From positions 8,000,501 to 8,064,500 of the forward strand of contig NC_088313.1 in the NCBI RefSeq assembly GCF_910592395.1: a stretch of 64,000 nucleotides of DNA, in the 5' to 3' direction. This DNA is from Lineus longissimus. Lineage: Eukaryota; Nemertea; Pilidiophora; Heteronemertea; Lineidae. The notes beneath the pieces were generated by a model. The model was not told the DNA's origin. It did no database searches and was given only the letters and a program-made list of their open reading frames with translations. Of this stretch, positions 1-9,961 are shown in pieces; within the stretch, counting starts at the first letter, position 1, and every line of letters begins with the position of its first letter. The translations under genes and the position numbers were made by a program.

Positions 1-713
1 TGTATCTGACAGACTGGTGATGGCTGCCCCTACGTACCCAGTCCAGATACTGAGGGCATAACCGACCTCTACTTCACGAGGAGCTTTTCTCTGGTGCGTT
101 CCAAACCAGATACTACGCTCCACGATCTCGGTAGCCGTCAATGTCATCTACATCTGCTAACCGTACCAAAGAGAACTAAAGTGGATAAGAAGATGGTAAC
201 TGAAGGAGAATGGTAGAAAATACCAATGTTCGATCAAATAATGCATGAATGTAACAAAAGAGAATGTGATAAATGCGCAAGGATGTGACGAGGAAAAGAA
301 ATATGATTTCGCTGACAACAGCACAACTTTAGAAATAACAAACCGTCCTCGCTGACAACGCGTACAGGTCATGGATATAAGAGCCACAATCGGATGCAAA
401 TTGTTTTTCTTAATATACATTGCACCAACAGGTCAAAGATGTGTGTTCGTCTGTCGCAATGTCGACCTGAAATAAAGAACTCCAAAAGAACCCAGCAGAC
501 CAAATGACTATCCGATCTCCTTAGCCTGAACTGAAGATGAATCAATCAGTCTTTTCAACTGAAGAAGCTCCTCTCCTCACACATCCTTGCTGAATAACGA
601 ATTAAATTATGGAACCGAAAGCGCATAAGACCAAAAGATAGCGTAAGATGACTAAAGAATGGGGTTGGTCCGTCTCCGTCCGTGGTCTTGTCCTTTGTCG
701 TCGTCCGTTTGTT
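1..713. other. Non-coding DNA with 3' flank of Crypton-like copy 1
   Basis: No convincing coding sequence is visible. From about 290 to 713 the sequence resembles 9540-9960, which lies downstream of the second Crypton-like copy. Shared landmarks are a CAGGTCATGGATAT block, a TATATTGCACC block and an ACCCAGCAGAC block followed by ATCCGATCTCC/TATCCGGTCTCC. This is therefore probably the 3' untranslated part of the same element family. Nothing is recognised in positions 1-289. Confidence 0.45.
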
Positions 714-3455
714 TTAGTTCACCAGCTTAAAGGGATTCATTGGCACCTTTCTCATTCCAAGGGTGAAGCGCACCTGCTTTATCATGACTCTCGCTTTCTC
801 CTTGACCTGGAGTGCCGTTAGGACATCAGCCCTCCTGTTACCGTTGCCATGGAACCGACAAAACCTTTTCAGATCGCTGTTTCCCATCATATCTCTGACT
901 TCATTTATTATCGGGTCAACCAGATTATCAATGTAGTAGCGGAATATATCGAGCAGTGTGAGGATTTCGCAGCGGTCGTACTTCATCTTGGAATGAGTTG
1001 CCATGTAGTCTACATCTTCAAGCGTAAGGTATTCAGCTTCCTTCGATGGTCCCGCTTCATCATCGTCTCGTGTCTTTGACTTCTCCGTCTCGGGTATCAG
1101 TCTGCGGCGCTTCGCCATGAATCGACCGGATGTGTCCCTTTCTTGTCCCTCGGAGTCCCCTTCACCCTCCTTTCTTTTATAGAAGGCCCATTTCTTATCG
1201 AGTTGGAATTCCGGTGTCTCGGGGATGACTCCTTGCTGGTCGTGATCGTCAGGGGTGGCAGGAGGAGGTGTTCCCGGCGGAGTGTGGGGTCCTGTTTCTG
1301 GCTGAGGTGCAGGAGGAGGTGTTCCTGGAGTGCTGGAGCTGCTGCCTGGCTCCGGATTGCCGAGAAGTCTGCCAATAAAGCCGACGGTCTTCTTCGCGTC
1401 ACCTTTCCTGGCCATTGTGTAATATTTCTCTTGCACTGCACTCGTGTGCGACATTCCGCGAGCCAGTGTTGCCCTCTCCTCATTGGTCCCAATGTCCAGA
1501 GATTTTGTGGCAATCACCTTTCTCCAGAGGCTTGTCGTCACCTTCGTGATCCAGTTATCCTTTGCTCCGAACCTCTTGAATGACGCCCTGATCTTACGAG
1601 TGATGCGCTGTGGCTGCACGCCAAACTGTCGACGTTCGCTGCCGAAAGGTTGCGGTGGGTCTGGGGTCCCGTCGTTCCAATTGACGAACACAGCCGTGTC
1701 ACCATCTGCAGTTACATTAGGGACCGCGTCTCTGATGTCCACGATGTATAGCATGATGAGCTCGAAGAGGTCTTTACGCACAGCCAAACAGACTGGCCCG
1801 TACGTCCCTGCCGTCTTGTGCTTGTCCGAGCCGAGCGTGGTGTACCCGTCACCATCATACCCTTCCTTCTTCACCAGGTCGTCTGTATCATAAATCGCCT
1901 GCATGCTCAACGTTGCAATTGGCCCAGGTCGTTGCGCATGTGAGAGCACCAACGTCGTGATGAGATGATCGCGGACGAGTGAGTTTATACCTGGGGTCAC
2001 GGTCTTCTTCCCGTCGGACACATTCCTCATTACGGTCTTGACCTTCTTCGTCATTGTTTTCAGGTAGTCCTGATACATGCCATCTCGCAGCAGGGTTTCA
2101 GATGCCACCATCTGGGTGTTCTTGAGGATCCTCCTCGTCTGGTCTGGAACTCTTAACGTGCCGACGGCCTTCGCCCACAATTTGAGATGCCCTTTCATCC
2201 GACGGATGAAGTCCTGGTCCGTCTGTGACAAATCCTCCGCAAGCAACTCTTTCCAGGTCAGGTAGAGGGAAAGCGTACTCATACGGCTGTTAAGGGTGCC
2301 CGCGCTGTGGTCCTTCATGCCCTTCTTGGCTCGCTCAAATTCAAGATCGAAATACTCGCGCTTGAACACTGTCGGGTTTATCAAAGCTGTGAACGTGAAG
2401 TGATTCTTTTCGAGTGCTGAGATTACGCACCGAAGGTTGCTGGTATGTACCCTTAGGGCCACCTCGTTCCTGTTTCCTCCGTCCGCCGCCTTCAGGTGGG
2501 CATAAAACTTGTCTACTTCTTCAGCCGCCTCGTCACTGATATCTGCCATTTTCCTGTTCCTTTTGGGGTGCCTTGGTGGTATCAGGTCGCACGGACTTGG
2601 CCTGTCATCCTGCCTGCGCTCGTCTTTGGTCTCTGGCTGGGTCTCTGGCTGCAGTTCAGTAGGTGGAGTTGGAGGTTCAGGTTCATAAGGATCGTGTTCT
2701 TGGACTTCAGTGGACTCGGTGTCATCCTGCATGACGTGTCCTTTGGCCATCCAGGGTTCCTGCTCCTCGCGCGTCTTCAGTTTATGTTTCCTCTCCAGGT
2801 GTTGCCTCAATCTTTTTGTCTTGTTGCCACACATCATGCAGACCATGTGCCTGTGCCTATCTGGTTTAGCGTCTGGCCTCTGCCTCATCGGCTGAACGAT
2901 GTCGGTGCGTAAGGTCTGGGCTTTTCTTTTTGATGCTTGCGTGTCCGTCAGCGTAGGATGGGCCGTGAGCATGTGCTGTTTCAATTTCTGTACAAACATC
3001 TTCCCACAAACCGGGCATTTCTCTTTCCTTTTACGAGTGGTACGCGTCTTCTTTTTTTGAGTCGGATCCTCCTTTTTTGGGGTCTCCTGCTTGGTGTTCA
3101 TGGTCGTCTCCTGCTCCTCCTCGAGGGTTCGGCGAAGGGATGGAATCGTCTGCTGCCAGTGTCTAGTCGACGCAACGTAATCAAGAAAGTTCTTCTGGGG
3201 GCAGTTGTCAACGAGATGATTCATTTCCTCCATCGCTTTTTCCTCGGAACAATTATCCTCGGTCACATCATGAGCTATTGTCGCCACCGTCTCACACAGG
3301 AAAAGGTTCTTAAGGTACGTCCTCTGATGCTCATGGCAATGCTCCTCTAGTTTCTCAAAAGTTTCACAAGAAAAAAGACAAATAGGACATGTCGGTCCCG
3401 CTTCCTGCAGCTTCTTTAAGAATCCGTTTGTTCTCAATAATGCGTCCGGATCCAT
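714..3455 (-). CDS. Crypton-like tyrosine recombinase with C2H2 zinc fingers (copy 1, intact ORF)
   Basis: A long uninterrupted reading frame, about 913 residues from the chosen ATG at 3453-3455 (MDPDALL). An upstream in-frame start at 3527 would add 24 residues. Three C2H2-like fingers lie in the N-terminal third: CPICLFSC..H..H, CPVCGKMF..H..H and CMMCGNKT..H..H. The C-terminal half has the pattern of a tyrosine recombinase catalytic domain: an Arg in HAQRPGPIATL, a Lys in DKHKTAGTYGP, an Arg in TTSLWRKV, then a His and a Tyr in MSHTSAVQEKYY. That R-K-R-H-Y order with no reverse transcriptase is what Crypton DNA transposons carry, so the likely role is cut-and-paste by site-specific recombination in the nucleus. 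The tail is low complexity, rich in Pro, Thr, Lys and Arg. A diverged broken copy lies at 9962-12546. Family assignment is from motifs only; a domesticated recombinase is the alternative. Confidence 0.7.
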   Translation of the reverse strand: MDPDALLRTNGFLKKLQEAGPTCPICLFSCETFEKLEEHCHEHQRTYLKNLFLCETVATIAHDVTEDNCSEEKAMEEMNHLVDNCPQKNFLDYVASTRHWQQTIPSLRRTLEEEQETTMNTKQETPKKEDPTQKKKTRTTRKRKEKCPVCGKMFVQKLKQHMLTAHPTLTDTQASKRKAQTLRTDIVQPMRQRPDAKPDRHRHMVCMMCGNKTKRLRQHLERKHKLKTREEQEPWMAKGHVMQDDTESTEVQEHDPYEPEPPTPPTELQPETQPETKDERRQDDRPSPCDLIPPRHPKRNRKMADISDEAAEEVDKFYAHLKAADGGNRNEVALRVHTSNLRCVISALEKNHFTFTALINPTVFKREYFDLEFERAKKGMKDHSAGTLNSRMSTLSLYLTWKELLAEDLSQTDQDFIRRMKGHLKLWAKAVGTLRVPDQTRRILKNTQMVASETLLRDGMYQDYLKTMTKKVKTVMRNVSDGKKTVTPGINSLVRDHLITTLVLSHAQRPGPIATLSMQAIYDTDDLVKKEGYDGDGYTTLGSDKHKTAGTYGPVCLAVRKDLFELIMLYIVDIRDAVPNVTADGDTAVFVNWNDGTPDPPQPFGSERRQFGVQPQRITRKIRASFKRFGAKDNWITKVTTSLWRKVIATKSLDIGTNEERATLARGMSHTSAVQEKYYTMARKGDAKKTVGFIGRLLGNPEPGSSSSTPGTPPPAPQPETGPHTPPGTPPPATPDDHDQQGVIPETPEFQLDKKWAFYKRKEGEGDSEGQERDTSGRFMAKRRRLIPETEKSKTRDDDEAGPSKEAEYLTLEDVDYMATHSKMKYDRCEILTLLDIFRYYIDNLVDPIINEVRDMMGNSDLKRFCRFHGNGNRRADVLTALQVKEKARVMIKQVRFTLGMRKVPMNPFKLVN

Positions 3456-4001
3456 GATGAATTGAGACAAAGGATGAAGGATGGACAGTAAAAATGACGA
3501 AGAAAATTCTAACCGAAGTACATTCAATCGAAGGTTTTATTTCAAACAACAATACCAATCAACCGAATTCTAACAAAAGGACATTCAAAGAACGACAACA
3601 ATCAATACAGGCGATACTACAGGAGATTATGAGAAATTTAAAAAAATGACTTGAAAAATTTCAAACAACAACACCAAAATCAATCAACACCAAAATCAAT
3701 CAAAAATACAATTAAATCACTCAGCAAACTCAAAAATGTTGTAAGAAATGAATGCAGGAGACTCTCCTTAGTTGAAAACAAAAAAAAACGCGGTCAAAAA
3801 GGTTAAGAGATAGCGAAAAAATCGAAAATAATAAGAGTGTGAAAAATGGCAAATATCTCCGAAAATTGCAAATGGACGTCTGCTGAACCAGGAAGTAACC
3901 TCGTCCCAGGTGTTCTGGTTCTGTTTGATAGTTCAGGGTTACGGTTAGACTCAAAATGTCCGTTCGTTCCACTCAAGGTTAGGGTCAGGGTTAGGGGTGA
4001 T
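3456..4001. other. Non-coding spacer
   Basis: AT-rich sequence upstream of the Crypton-like ORF. It may hold its 5' untranslated region. An ACACCAAAATCAATCA string occurs twice back to back near 3670-3702. No gene is visible. Confidence 0.4.
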
Positions 4002-4538
4002 GTGGAGCCAATGGACATGTCTGTTGGCTCCACATTTGATACCCTTGCAAACTGACCCCTGTGGAACCAATGGACCACCGATGTCCATTTGCTCCACGTG
4101 TCCAACCTTGGCGTGGTTCTGGAGTAAAGTACCCTTCATCGCGGACCTTTTTTTGTTTTTTTTCAAGGTTAGGTAGCGGTAGGCTAGAAACCCCTAACTC
4201 CCTGAAATTGGATTTTTCCCTCCCCGACCTGATTTTTGGTTGAGGTTTTAGGGGTTGAAAATGAAACTAAAACTGAAAAAAAATGGAAAAAGGGAAGGAT
4301 TTTGAAATCTTAAAAAGGGAATAGGTAAAGGAAAAAAAGTTGTTTCATAACTTCCTTTACTACTTTTTGATCAGATGAAGGGAAAGAGGCCCAGACAAAA
4401 TTCAAAGAGTTACAACCTCAGGGTTGGTTAGTTTGCATGTGGAACCAATGGACTTTTTTGTCCATTGGTTCCACATTTGATACCCTTGCAAAACGACCCC
4501 TGTGGAGCCAATGGACAAAAAATGTCCATTCGTTCCAC
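4002..4538. repeat. Two copies of a paired-hairpin repeat (GTGGAGCCAATGGAC family)
   Basis: Four inverted repeats share one arm, GTGGA(A/G)CCAATGGAC, with its complement. They lie at 4002-4033, 4061-4097, 4439-4474 and 4502-4538. The third is perfect over 15 bp with a six-T loop. They form two units, each hairpin, then ATTTGATACCCTTGCAAA, then GACCCCT, then hairpin. Each unit is followed by a TCTGG(A/G)GTAAAGTACCC block at about 4122 and 4576. A partial arm recurs near 5241. The function is unknown. Confidence 0.75.
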
Positions 4539-5276
4539 GCAAAATTTTTGTCCAAGTCCAAAAGAGCGGTCTCGGTTCTGGGGTAAAGTACCCCGAATTT
4601 TGATCCCTTTTCGTTCCGCTTTTCAGAAAAGGTGTCTCCCTATGAGAAACCCCCACAAACCCCATCGCGCCAGGGTACGATCCTTTTTTCTGCGTAACCT
4701 TGGGGGAAAAGCCTCAAAAGGCCCTATCTTAGGGTGTTTTTGGGGTCTGGAGACCCCCCTGAAAGGTTCTTCAAGGGGTTTCAACGGTTTGGTACTCTAA
4801 CTAGACCCTACCAAGGGACCTCCCCCCCAAGAAACAAGATTCTAAGATACTTTAGCATTTTCGACTTAACCCTATGCTTTAGTATGCATGTAAATCCTAG
4901 GTCACCCTACCAGTACCCTAGTTCCCAGGGTTGGAAAGTGTTATAACCTGGGGTCCATGTCAGGGTTTCAAGTGAGGGCCCAGGGCTCACAAGGTTGAGG
5001 TCCCCCTTCCAAAAGAAGGTACATACCCAAACTAGGGGTCAAAATAACAATCTTTCACGGTTCAACCCTGTCGGTTCCACCCAAACGGACATTTCTTAAA
5101 AGTAGGGTTAGGGCAGAGGGACCGGCTTTTTGGACCCTGTTTTCTATTGAGGGGGCAAGGCTAGGGGTCTTGACCCAATCGGTCCGGCTACTTTTTGAGC
5201 CGGCACGGTCGGTGGGGTCTAACCCTGTTTTTAAGACCTTGTGGAGCAAACGGACAATTCAAATCCAGGGTGATAG

Positions 5277-5298
5277 TTAGGGTTAGGGTTAGGGTTAG
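5277..5298 (+). repeat. Short interstitial TTAGGG tract
   Basis: Three full TTAGGG units plus a partial one lie in tandem. Looser GGTTAGGGT matches occur near 3979-3999. The unit equals the common metazoan telomere repeat. The tract is too short to be a chromosome end and sits inside repeat-rich DNA. Confidence 0.7.
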
Positions 5299-5485
5299 CA
5301 GTATTCCATCAATGATGGAATACTGCTTCAAAGTGATGGAATACTGCTTCATCGATGGAATAGTGCTTCAAGGTGATGGAATACTGCTTCAGATGATGTA
5401 ATACAACTTCAAGCTGTGGAATACAACTTCAGGGTTGTGGAATAGAACTTCAGGGTGTGGAAGACAGCTTCAGGGTATGTATTCC
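5299..5485 (+). repeat. Minisatellite of GATGGAATACTGCTTCA units
   Basis: About eight imperfect units of 17-20 bp, decaying from GATGGAATACTGCTTCA to GTGGAATACAACTTCAG. The array opens with an inverted copy (CAGTATTCCATCA facing TGATGGAATACTG) and ends near another inverted copy (TATTCCATCATCCC). It directly follows the TTAGGG tract. Confidence 0.75.
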
Positions 5486-5497
5486 ATCATCCCTTCC

Positions 5498-5812
5498 GAA
5501 AATGACAAGTACAACCTTTTTTGGGGGGTCTCTGGAGTAAAGTACCCCCAATTTTTATTGGATCTGTTTGTAACTCATACCCCTTATGTCTCACACCGAA
5601 AAACCCTTATAAACGTTAAATCGGGGTTTTTCGGTTATCACCCCCTTAAACTAGGAAAAAATGACAAATTCGACTTTTTTGGGGTCTCTGGAGTAAAGTA
5701 CCCCCAATTTTTATTGGATCTGTTTGTAACTCATACCACTTATGTCTCACACCGAAAAACCCTTATAAACGTACAATTGGGTTATTTTGGTTATGACCCC
5801 CTTAAACCAGGA
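5498..5812 (+). repeat. Tandem duplication, 156-bp unit
   Basis: Two adjacent copies begin AAAATGACAA.. and carry TCTGGAGTAAAGTACCCCC, TTATTGGATCTGTTTG and CACACCGAAAAACCC. The second copy is offset by 156 bp (5531 against 5687). The GGAGTAAAGTACCC core also occurs near 4122 and 4576, so this unit belongs to the surrounding repeat family. Confidence 0.75.
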
Positions 5813-5984
5813 ATAAAGACTAATTTTAAGGTATTGTATTGCCGCCAGGGGGCGCAACGTTCAATATATTTGCTTTATATTGTTTCTATCGTGCTCAGGG
5901 GTCAAAATACACAAATAAGGTCCTTTTAGGCCGAAAAAACCCAAATTCACTTAGACCCCCCAGAAATATTTTGACCCCAAAACA

Positions 5985-6330
5985 TGTTTTTCGGACTCAG
6001 AAATATCATGTTTCTATCTGCCCGTAATACATTTAGGGGGGTCTAACTCCGTCCGTTCAGGAATAAGGCCTATAAAGGCCCTTTTTTAGGTGTTTTTTCG
6101 TTTCTGGGGGTCCCAAAAGGATTTTTCGGAAAAACCGATGATACCATCTTGCTCAGCGGTAAAAGATACACTAAATCGACACCAAGTTCGACCCTTTTGG
6201 ACCTTCCAGTGCGTTAGCCAATCAGATTGCGAGGATTTAGATTTGCTTGAAAATATGTTTTTCGGACTCAGATTCCCCACTTTTCTATCTGCTCGTAATA
6301 CATTTAGGGGGTCTAACTTCAACCGTTTAC
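5985..6330 (+). repeat. Direct repeat pair about 272 bp apart
   Basis: A block with TGTTTTTCGGACTCAG, TTTCTATCTGC and CGTAATACATTTAGGGG occurs at 5985-6055 and again at 6257-6325. It lies in the same repeat-rich, gene-free stretch. Confidence 0.65.
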
Positions 6331-6466
6331 AATTTAGGTGTTCAAACACTCTTGAAATTTATTTTTTTTGTTTCTCTCGTGTACAGTGAGTCAAACTGTA
6401 CGGCCCTTTTAGGCCGGGGAAAATAGAGTTAATTTGGTCCCCCAGAAAGGAATCATCTGTCATCGC

Positions 6467-6495
6467 CTTACTTACTTACTTACTTACTTACTTTC
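6467..6495 (+). repeat. CTTA microsatellite
   Basis: About seven uninterrupted tetranucleotide CTTA units. A small GCAAAC/GTTTGC hairpin follows within 60 bp. Confidence 0.8.
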
Positions 6496-7110
6496 TTACA
6501 ACGAAAAAATAGGCCCGTTAGCCGCAAACAGAGGTTTGCGTTGCCCAGGGTGCACCACGAGGAGGTGGGCCTATGCACCCCAAAAATTATTAGTATTGTG
6601 AGGCGCTGATCCCTACGACTTCACAGAAATAAAGCAAGAAGAGAAATTCTGATTCCTAACAAAAGAATGTAATTGTGAGACCGGCTAAGGCGAGTCCAGC
6701 CTTCCCAAACTTACTTACATTTTACTTACTAATATGTCTGTCTGAGTCTTGTGGGGAAGGTCGGTTCCGGCCACTGCAGGTGCGAAACAGAGCTACGTGA
6801 CTGATTCAGCCATAGCAAGTGTTCTTGACCCGCAGGTGTCTCAACAATACATGAAAGGCAACTTAAAATAAGAAGATGGCAAGGCAGGTTAAATGGTTAG
6901 TAAAGATAAGACCCACCATAATGATTCTGGAGGGTGACCCCATATTAACCCTTTCACTGCCAGAGCCTTTTTATTTTGTATCCCCCTTCCCTGCCAGACT
7001 TCCACTGTATTTACCACTTTTTCAATAATGTAATAAAATATGTAATCTTACGCCAAATGTCTTGATTCTTTTTTTACAGTGTCTCTGGGTCTTGTAGAAC
7101 ATATGTACAG

Positions 7111-9248
7111 TCAATAATATTTTTTTTTGTAGTGATAGTCATTGTAGCAGTCCCTCCAACAAAGTGGTATTTTGCACTTTACGCAGTAATTTCGCGTATC
7201 GTGGCGAATTCCGCGTTTGGTGCAGACCCTACATGCCCTTTGTCCATGTAACTTTCCTGCAGCTGGTGGAAACTGTTTCATTTTGTGGTCCTTGAATCCA
7301 CCTGTCAGTCTGCACATAGGATCCAATTTAGGAACCTTTCCTGGGGGTTGTTGGTCCTCCACCTCCTCCTCCGAATCAGAGTTCGCGTCCTGTACGTCCC
7401 TTCGATTTTTAGTTCCTGCAGTACAAAGTCCCTTTGCAACTTGCTTCTGGAAGTCATACAGGTCAAGTTTATATTCTGAATCATCATACTTCTCATTGAA
7501 TATGACCAGGGCATTATTCAATGCCAGTTCAATGAGATAGTACACAACCTTTTTAGGCCATTTGACTGTTTTTCTCACACACGGATAATATGAAATCATC
7601 TGATCGATCCTGTCGACACCGCACATATATTTATTATATTCAGTAATGCAACCTGGTTTGTCAACATGATTGTATCCTCCACCCCTTATTCTGACCCTCA
7701 CATTCTTTACTCTATTCTCATGCCTTGTGCTAAGAGCCCTAACAGTTCTGTTATCCTGCCAGGCAACAACAAGCACCTGACCATTGTCACGAGCTACAAC
7801 ATCCCCCCTTTGAAGGCGATGACCTGGGGTCCCAGCTTCTCGAATCTCTTGGGGTTCACCACGATTCCTCCTGAGAGTCCCACATGTATATGTATCTGCT
7901 TGTAGAAGTGCCATGCTCAGTGCTACACTGTTGTAGAAGTTGTCCATATAAAGCAGTAAAACTGACCAACGAGCCTATCCATCAAGTGAAAAACAATCTC
8001 ACGAAGGGTACGTGCCACACCCTCGTAGATAATTAGATTCCAACAATATGCATTTACTGAGTCAGCTAACACATAAGCTTTTATCCCATACTTCACTGGT
8101 TTGGCAGGATTATAAACCCTGAAAGCAAGGCGTCCCTTCCACTTGATCATGCCTTCGTCGATGGATATTTGAGAATGGGGGACGTACATTTCACGAAACC
8201 TACGAACCAGATAATCAAGCTGGGGGCGAACTTTATATAGTCTATCTTGGTCGTCCGCAGGTCGGGCACTGTTGTCATTGAAATGCAAGAACTTGTTTAT
8301 AAGTTGGAACCTGTTCCTAGACATCCTCTGATTGAAGTATGGGGTAGCTATTTCCTCATCAGTGCACCAATACTCCTCAAGACTGTTTTTTTTCACAATC
8401 CCTGTCAACAGAACTAATCCAAAGAACATTTTCATTTCTTGAATAGTTACATCTTTCCAACTCCTAGCCCTAGCATGTGGAGAAAGTTCAACATTACCAG
8501 CCAGCATTTCTGCAAAATGTTGGTCTGCATACAAGTTTGTTTGATTTACAATAGTCTCCAAAAACTCATCCGAAATGAACAGTTGAAAATGTTCCAAAGG
8601 TCCACCATCCATATCTACAGCATCACCAGTTGCCCCCGGGTTAGCAGCACAAGGGTTAATCTGTGGCTGCCGGTTGGCAGGAGTCCAATTCACATTGCCC
8701 TGCCCAGGCTGAGCAGCTTGCTGGCCAGGTGCACCACCAGCCTGGCCTCTGGGGGCCCCTGCACCTCTACCACGAGCACAGCCCCGCCCTCGGGCCCCAC
8801 CTCTACCACGAGCACGGCCCCGCCCTCGGGCCCCACCTCTACCATGTGCACGGCCACGCCCTTGGGCCCCGTCTCCATCATGTGCACGGTCCGGCCCTTG
8901 GGCTTGGGCCCTACCTCTACCACGACCTGGCCCTTGGTTACCGCCTGTACCACGGCCTCTAGGCCTAACGGGAGGCCGAATATTATCATGATCACTGTCA
9001 CTGTCAGATGCATTGCCATTGTTATTGTCACTGAAACCACTAGCACTACCACTTTCGTTTTGATCACCACCGCCAAAACCATCCCCAGGCTCGATATCGG
9101 GTTCAGAAATATCGCCTGCATGATCACTATCAACCCCTTCATTCGCACTTTCATCCTCCGTATCACAAAAGTCCGAAGCACTGTCAGAATCGGCACAAAT
9201 TTCAGCCAGAACCTGATCAACAGAAAGCCTGCACCTATTTGCCGCCAT
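7111..9248 (-). pseudogene. piggyBac transposase, one frameshift
   Basis: Two reading frames cover one piggyBac transposase. The first runs 9248-7923 from MAANRCRLS; the second runs on to 7111. They overlap near 7923-7980, where the LLYMDNFYNSV block is read one frame off from the upstream part. This looks like a single-base change. The N-terminal 220 residues are acidic, then an RGRGRA-type low-complexity tract. The core has the DDE_Tnp_1_7 features: HFNDN, SIDEGMIKWKGR with a catalytic Asp, and MDNFY with the second Asp. The C-terminal end is a Cys-rich zinc domain (CRVCTKRGIRHDTRNYCVKC..CWRDC). The transposase would cut TTAA sites and rejoin them without footprints. The frameshift could also be a sequencing error. 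Confidence 0.9.
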
Positions 9249-9391
9249 TTTTCAGCTCTGTGACGTCACTCCGGCGCACAGAATGACCAGACAATAGCCC
9301 ACGATCGTCTGCTTCATGCCTAGACAGTGTAAAGTGAAGTTACGATAGCTATCGCAATGCCATCTGATAACTTTTAGCAAAACTAAAGTGA

Positions 9392-9467
9392 ATCGTCGCA
9401 CGACGATCTTGGCAGTGAAGTGATGGCATATTGAAACCGTCGCACGACGATTGTGGCAGTGAAAGGG
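9392..9467. repeat. piggyBac right end with palindromic subterminal repeats
   Basis: ATCGTCG-CA-CGACGAT, a 7-bp perfect inverted repeat, lies at 9392-9407 and is followed by CTTGGCAGTGAAG. A near copy at 9438-9449 is followed by TGTGGCAGTGAAAGGG and the element end. The inner unit therefore repeats the terminal sequence about 47 bp inside. This suggests paired transposase binding sites. Confidence 0.7.
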
Positions 9468-9471
9468 TTAA

Positions 9472-9961
9472 GATAGACGATGAACTTATAGATTGAACGT
9501 GACAAAAACGAAATCAATAATTCTAAGCAAGGCTGAGAGATAAGTAAGCCTATTTTCAATGACCACAGCACAGCTTGGAAATTCTACCCCTCGTCGTAAA
9601 TATGTCCAGGTCATGGATATTAATAGCCGCAAATCGCTGCTAAATTGCTTTTACTAATATATATTGCACCTCAGGGTCAAGTCATGTATAGGTCAATTTC
9701 AATGCTAAACGAAAGAAGTGCCGAAAAAACCCAGCAGACTGGACGAAAATATCCGGTCTCCTTAGCCTAAAGTGAACCATCCATCACTCTTTTAAATCAT
9801 AAAGAGGCCTACCGCACAGATGACCTTGAATTGCATTAGTGATTTCTTTTGTCACTCGAATGCGGCAAACACAAAGATAGAGTAAAGTAAAGAAAAAGGT
9901 GTGTGGTCGTTATCCGTCATCAGTCCTTTGTCGTTGTCAGTGTGTCAACCGTCTTTAAAGG
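9472..9961. other. 3' flank of Crypton-like copy 2
   Basis: The sequence shares blocks with 290-713 (CAGGTCATGGATAT, ATATATTGCACC, ACCCAGCAGACT, GGTCTCCTTAGCCT). It is therefore downstream sequence of the same element family rather than unique spacer. No gene is seen. Confidence 0.5.

Larger units (their letters stand above)
6949..9467 (-). mobile_element. piggyBac transposon, complete, with TTAA duplications
   Basis: The element is 2,519 bp long. It starts CCCTTTCACTGCCAG at 6949 and ends CTGGCAGTGAAAGGG-like (TGGCAGTGAAAGGG at 9454-9467). TTAA target duplications flank it at 6945-6948 and 9468-9471. TTAA targeting and CCC/GGG ends are the piggyBac signature. It carries one transposase gene on the minus strand, broken by a single frameshift, so the copy is probably not autonomous. 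The right end has extra subterminal repeats. It lies next to the 3' flank of the second Crypton-like copy. Confidence 0.93.

Noticed and set aside
1143-1893. Plus-strand open frames opposite the Crypton-like ORF
   Set aside because: Antisense shadows of the GC-rich recombinase; no conserved motif.
6520-6720. tRNA-derived SINE or tRNA gene near the CTTA microsatellite
   Set aside because: A short GCAAAC/GTTTGC hairpin is present, but no A-box/B-box pair or cloverleaf could be drawn.
8439-9263. Long plus-strand open frames opposite the piggyBac transposase
   Set aside because: They mirror the acidic and RGRGRA low-complexity coding tract on the minus strand and show no domain of their own.
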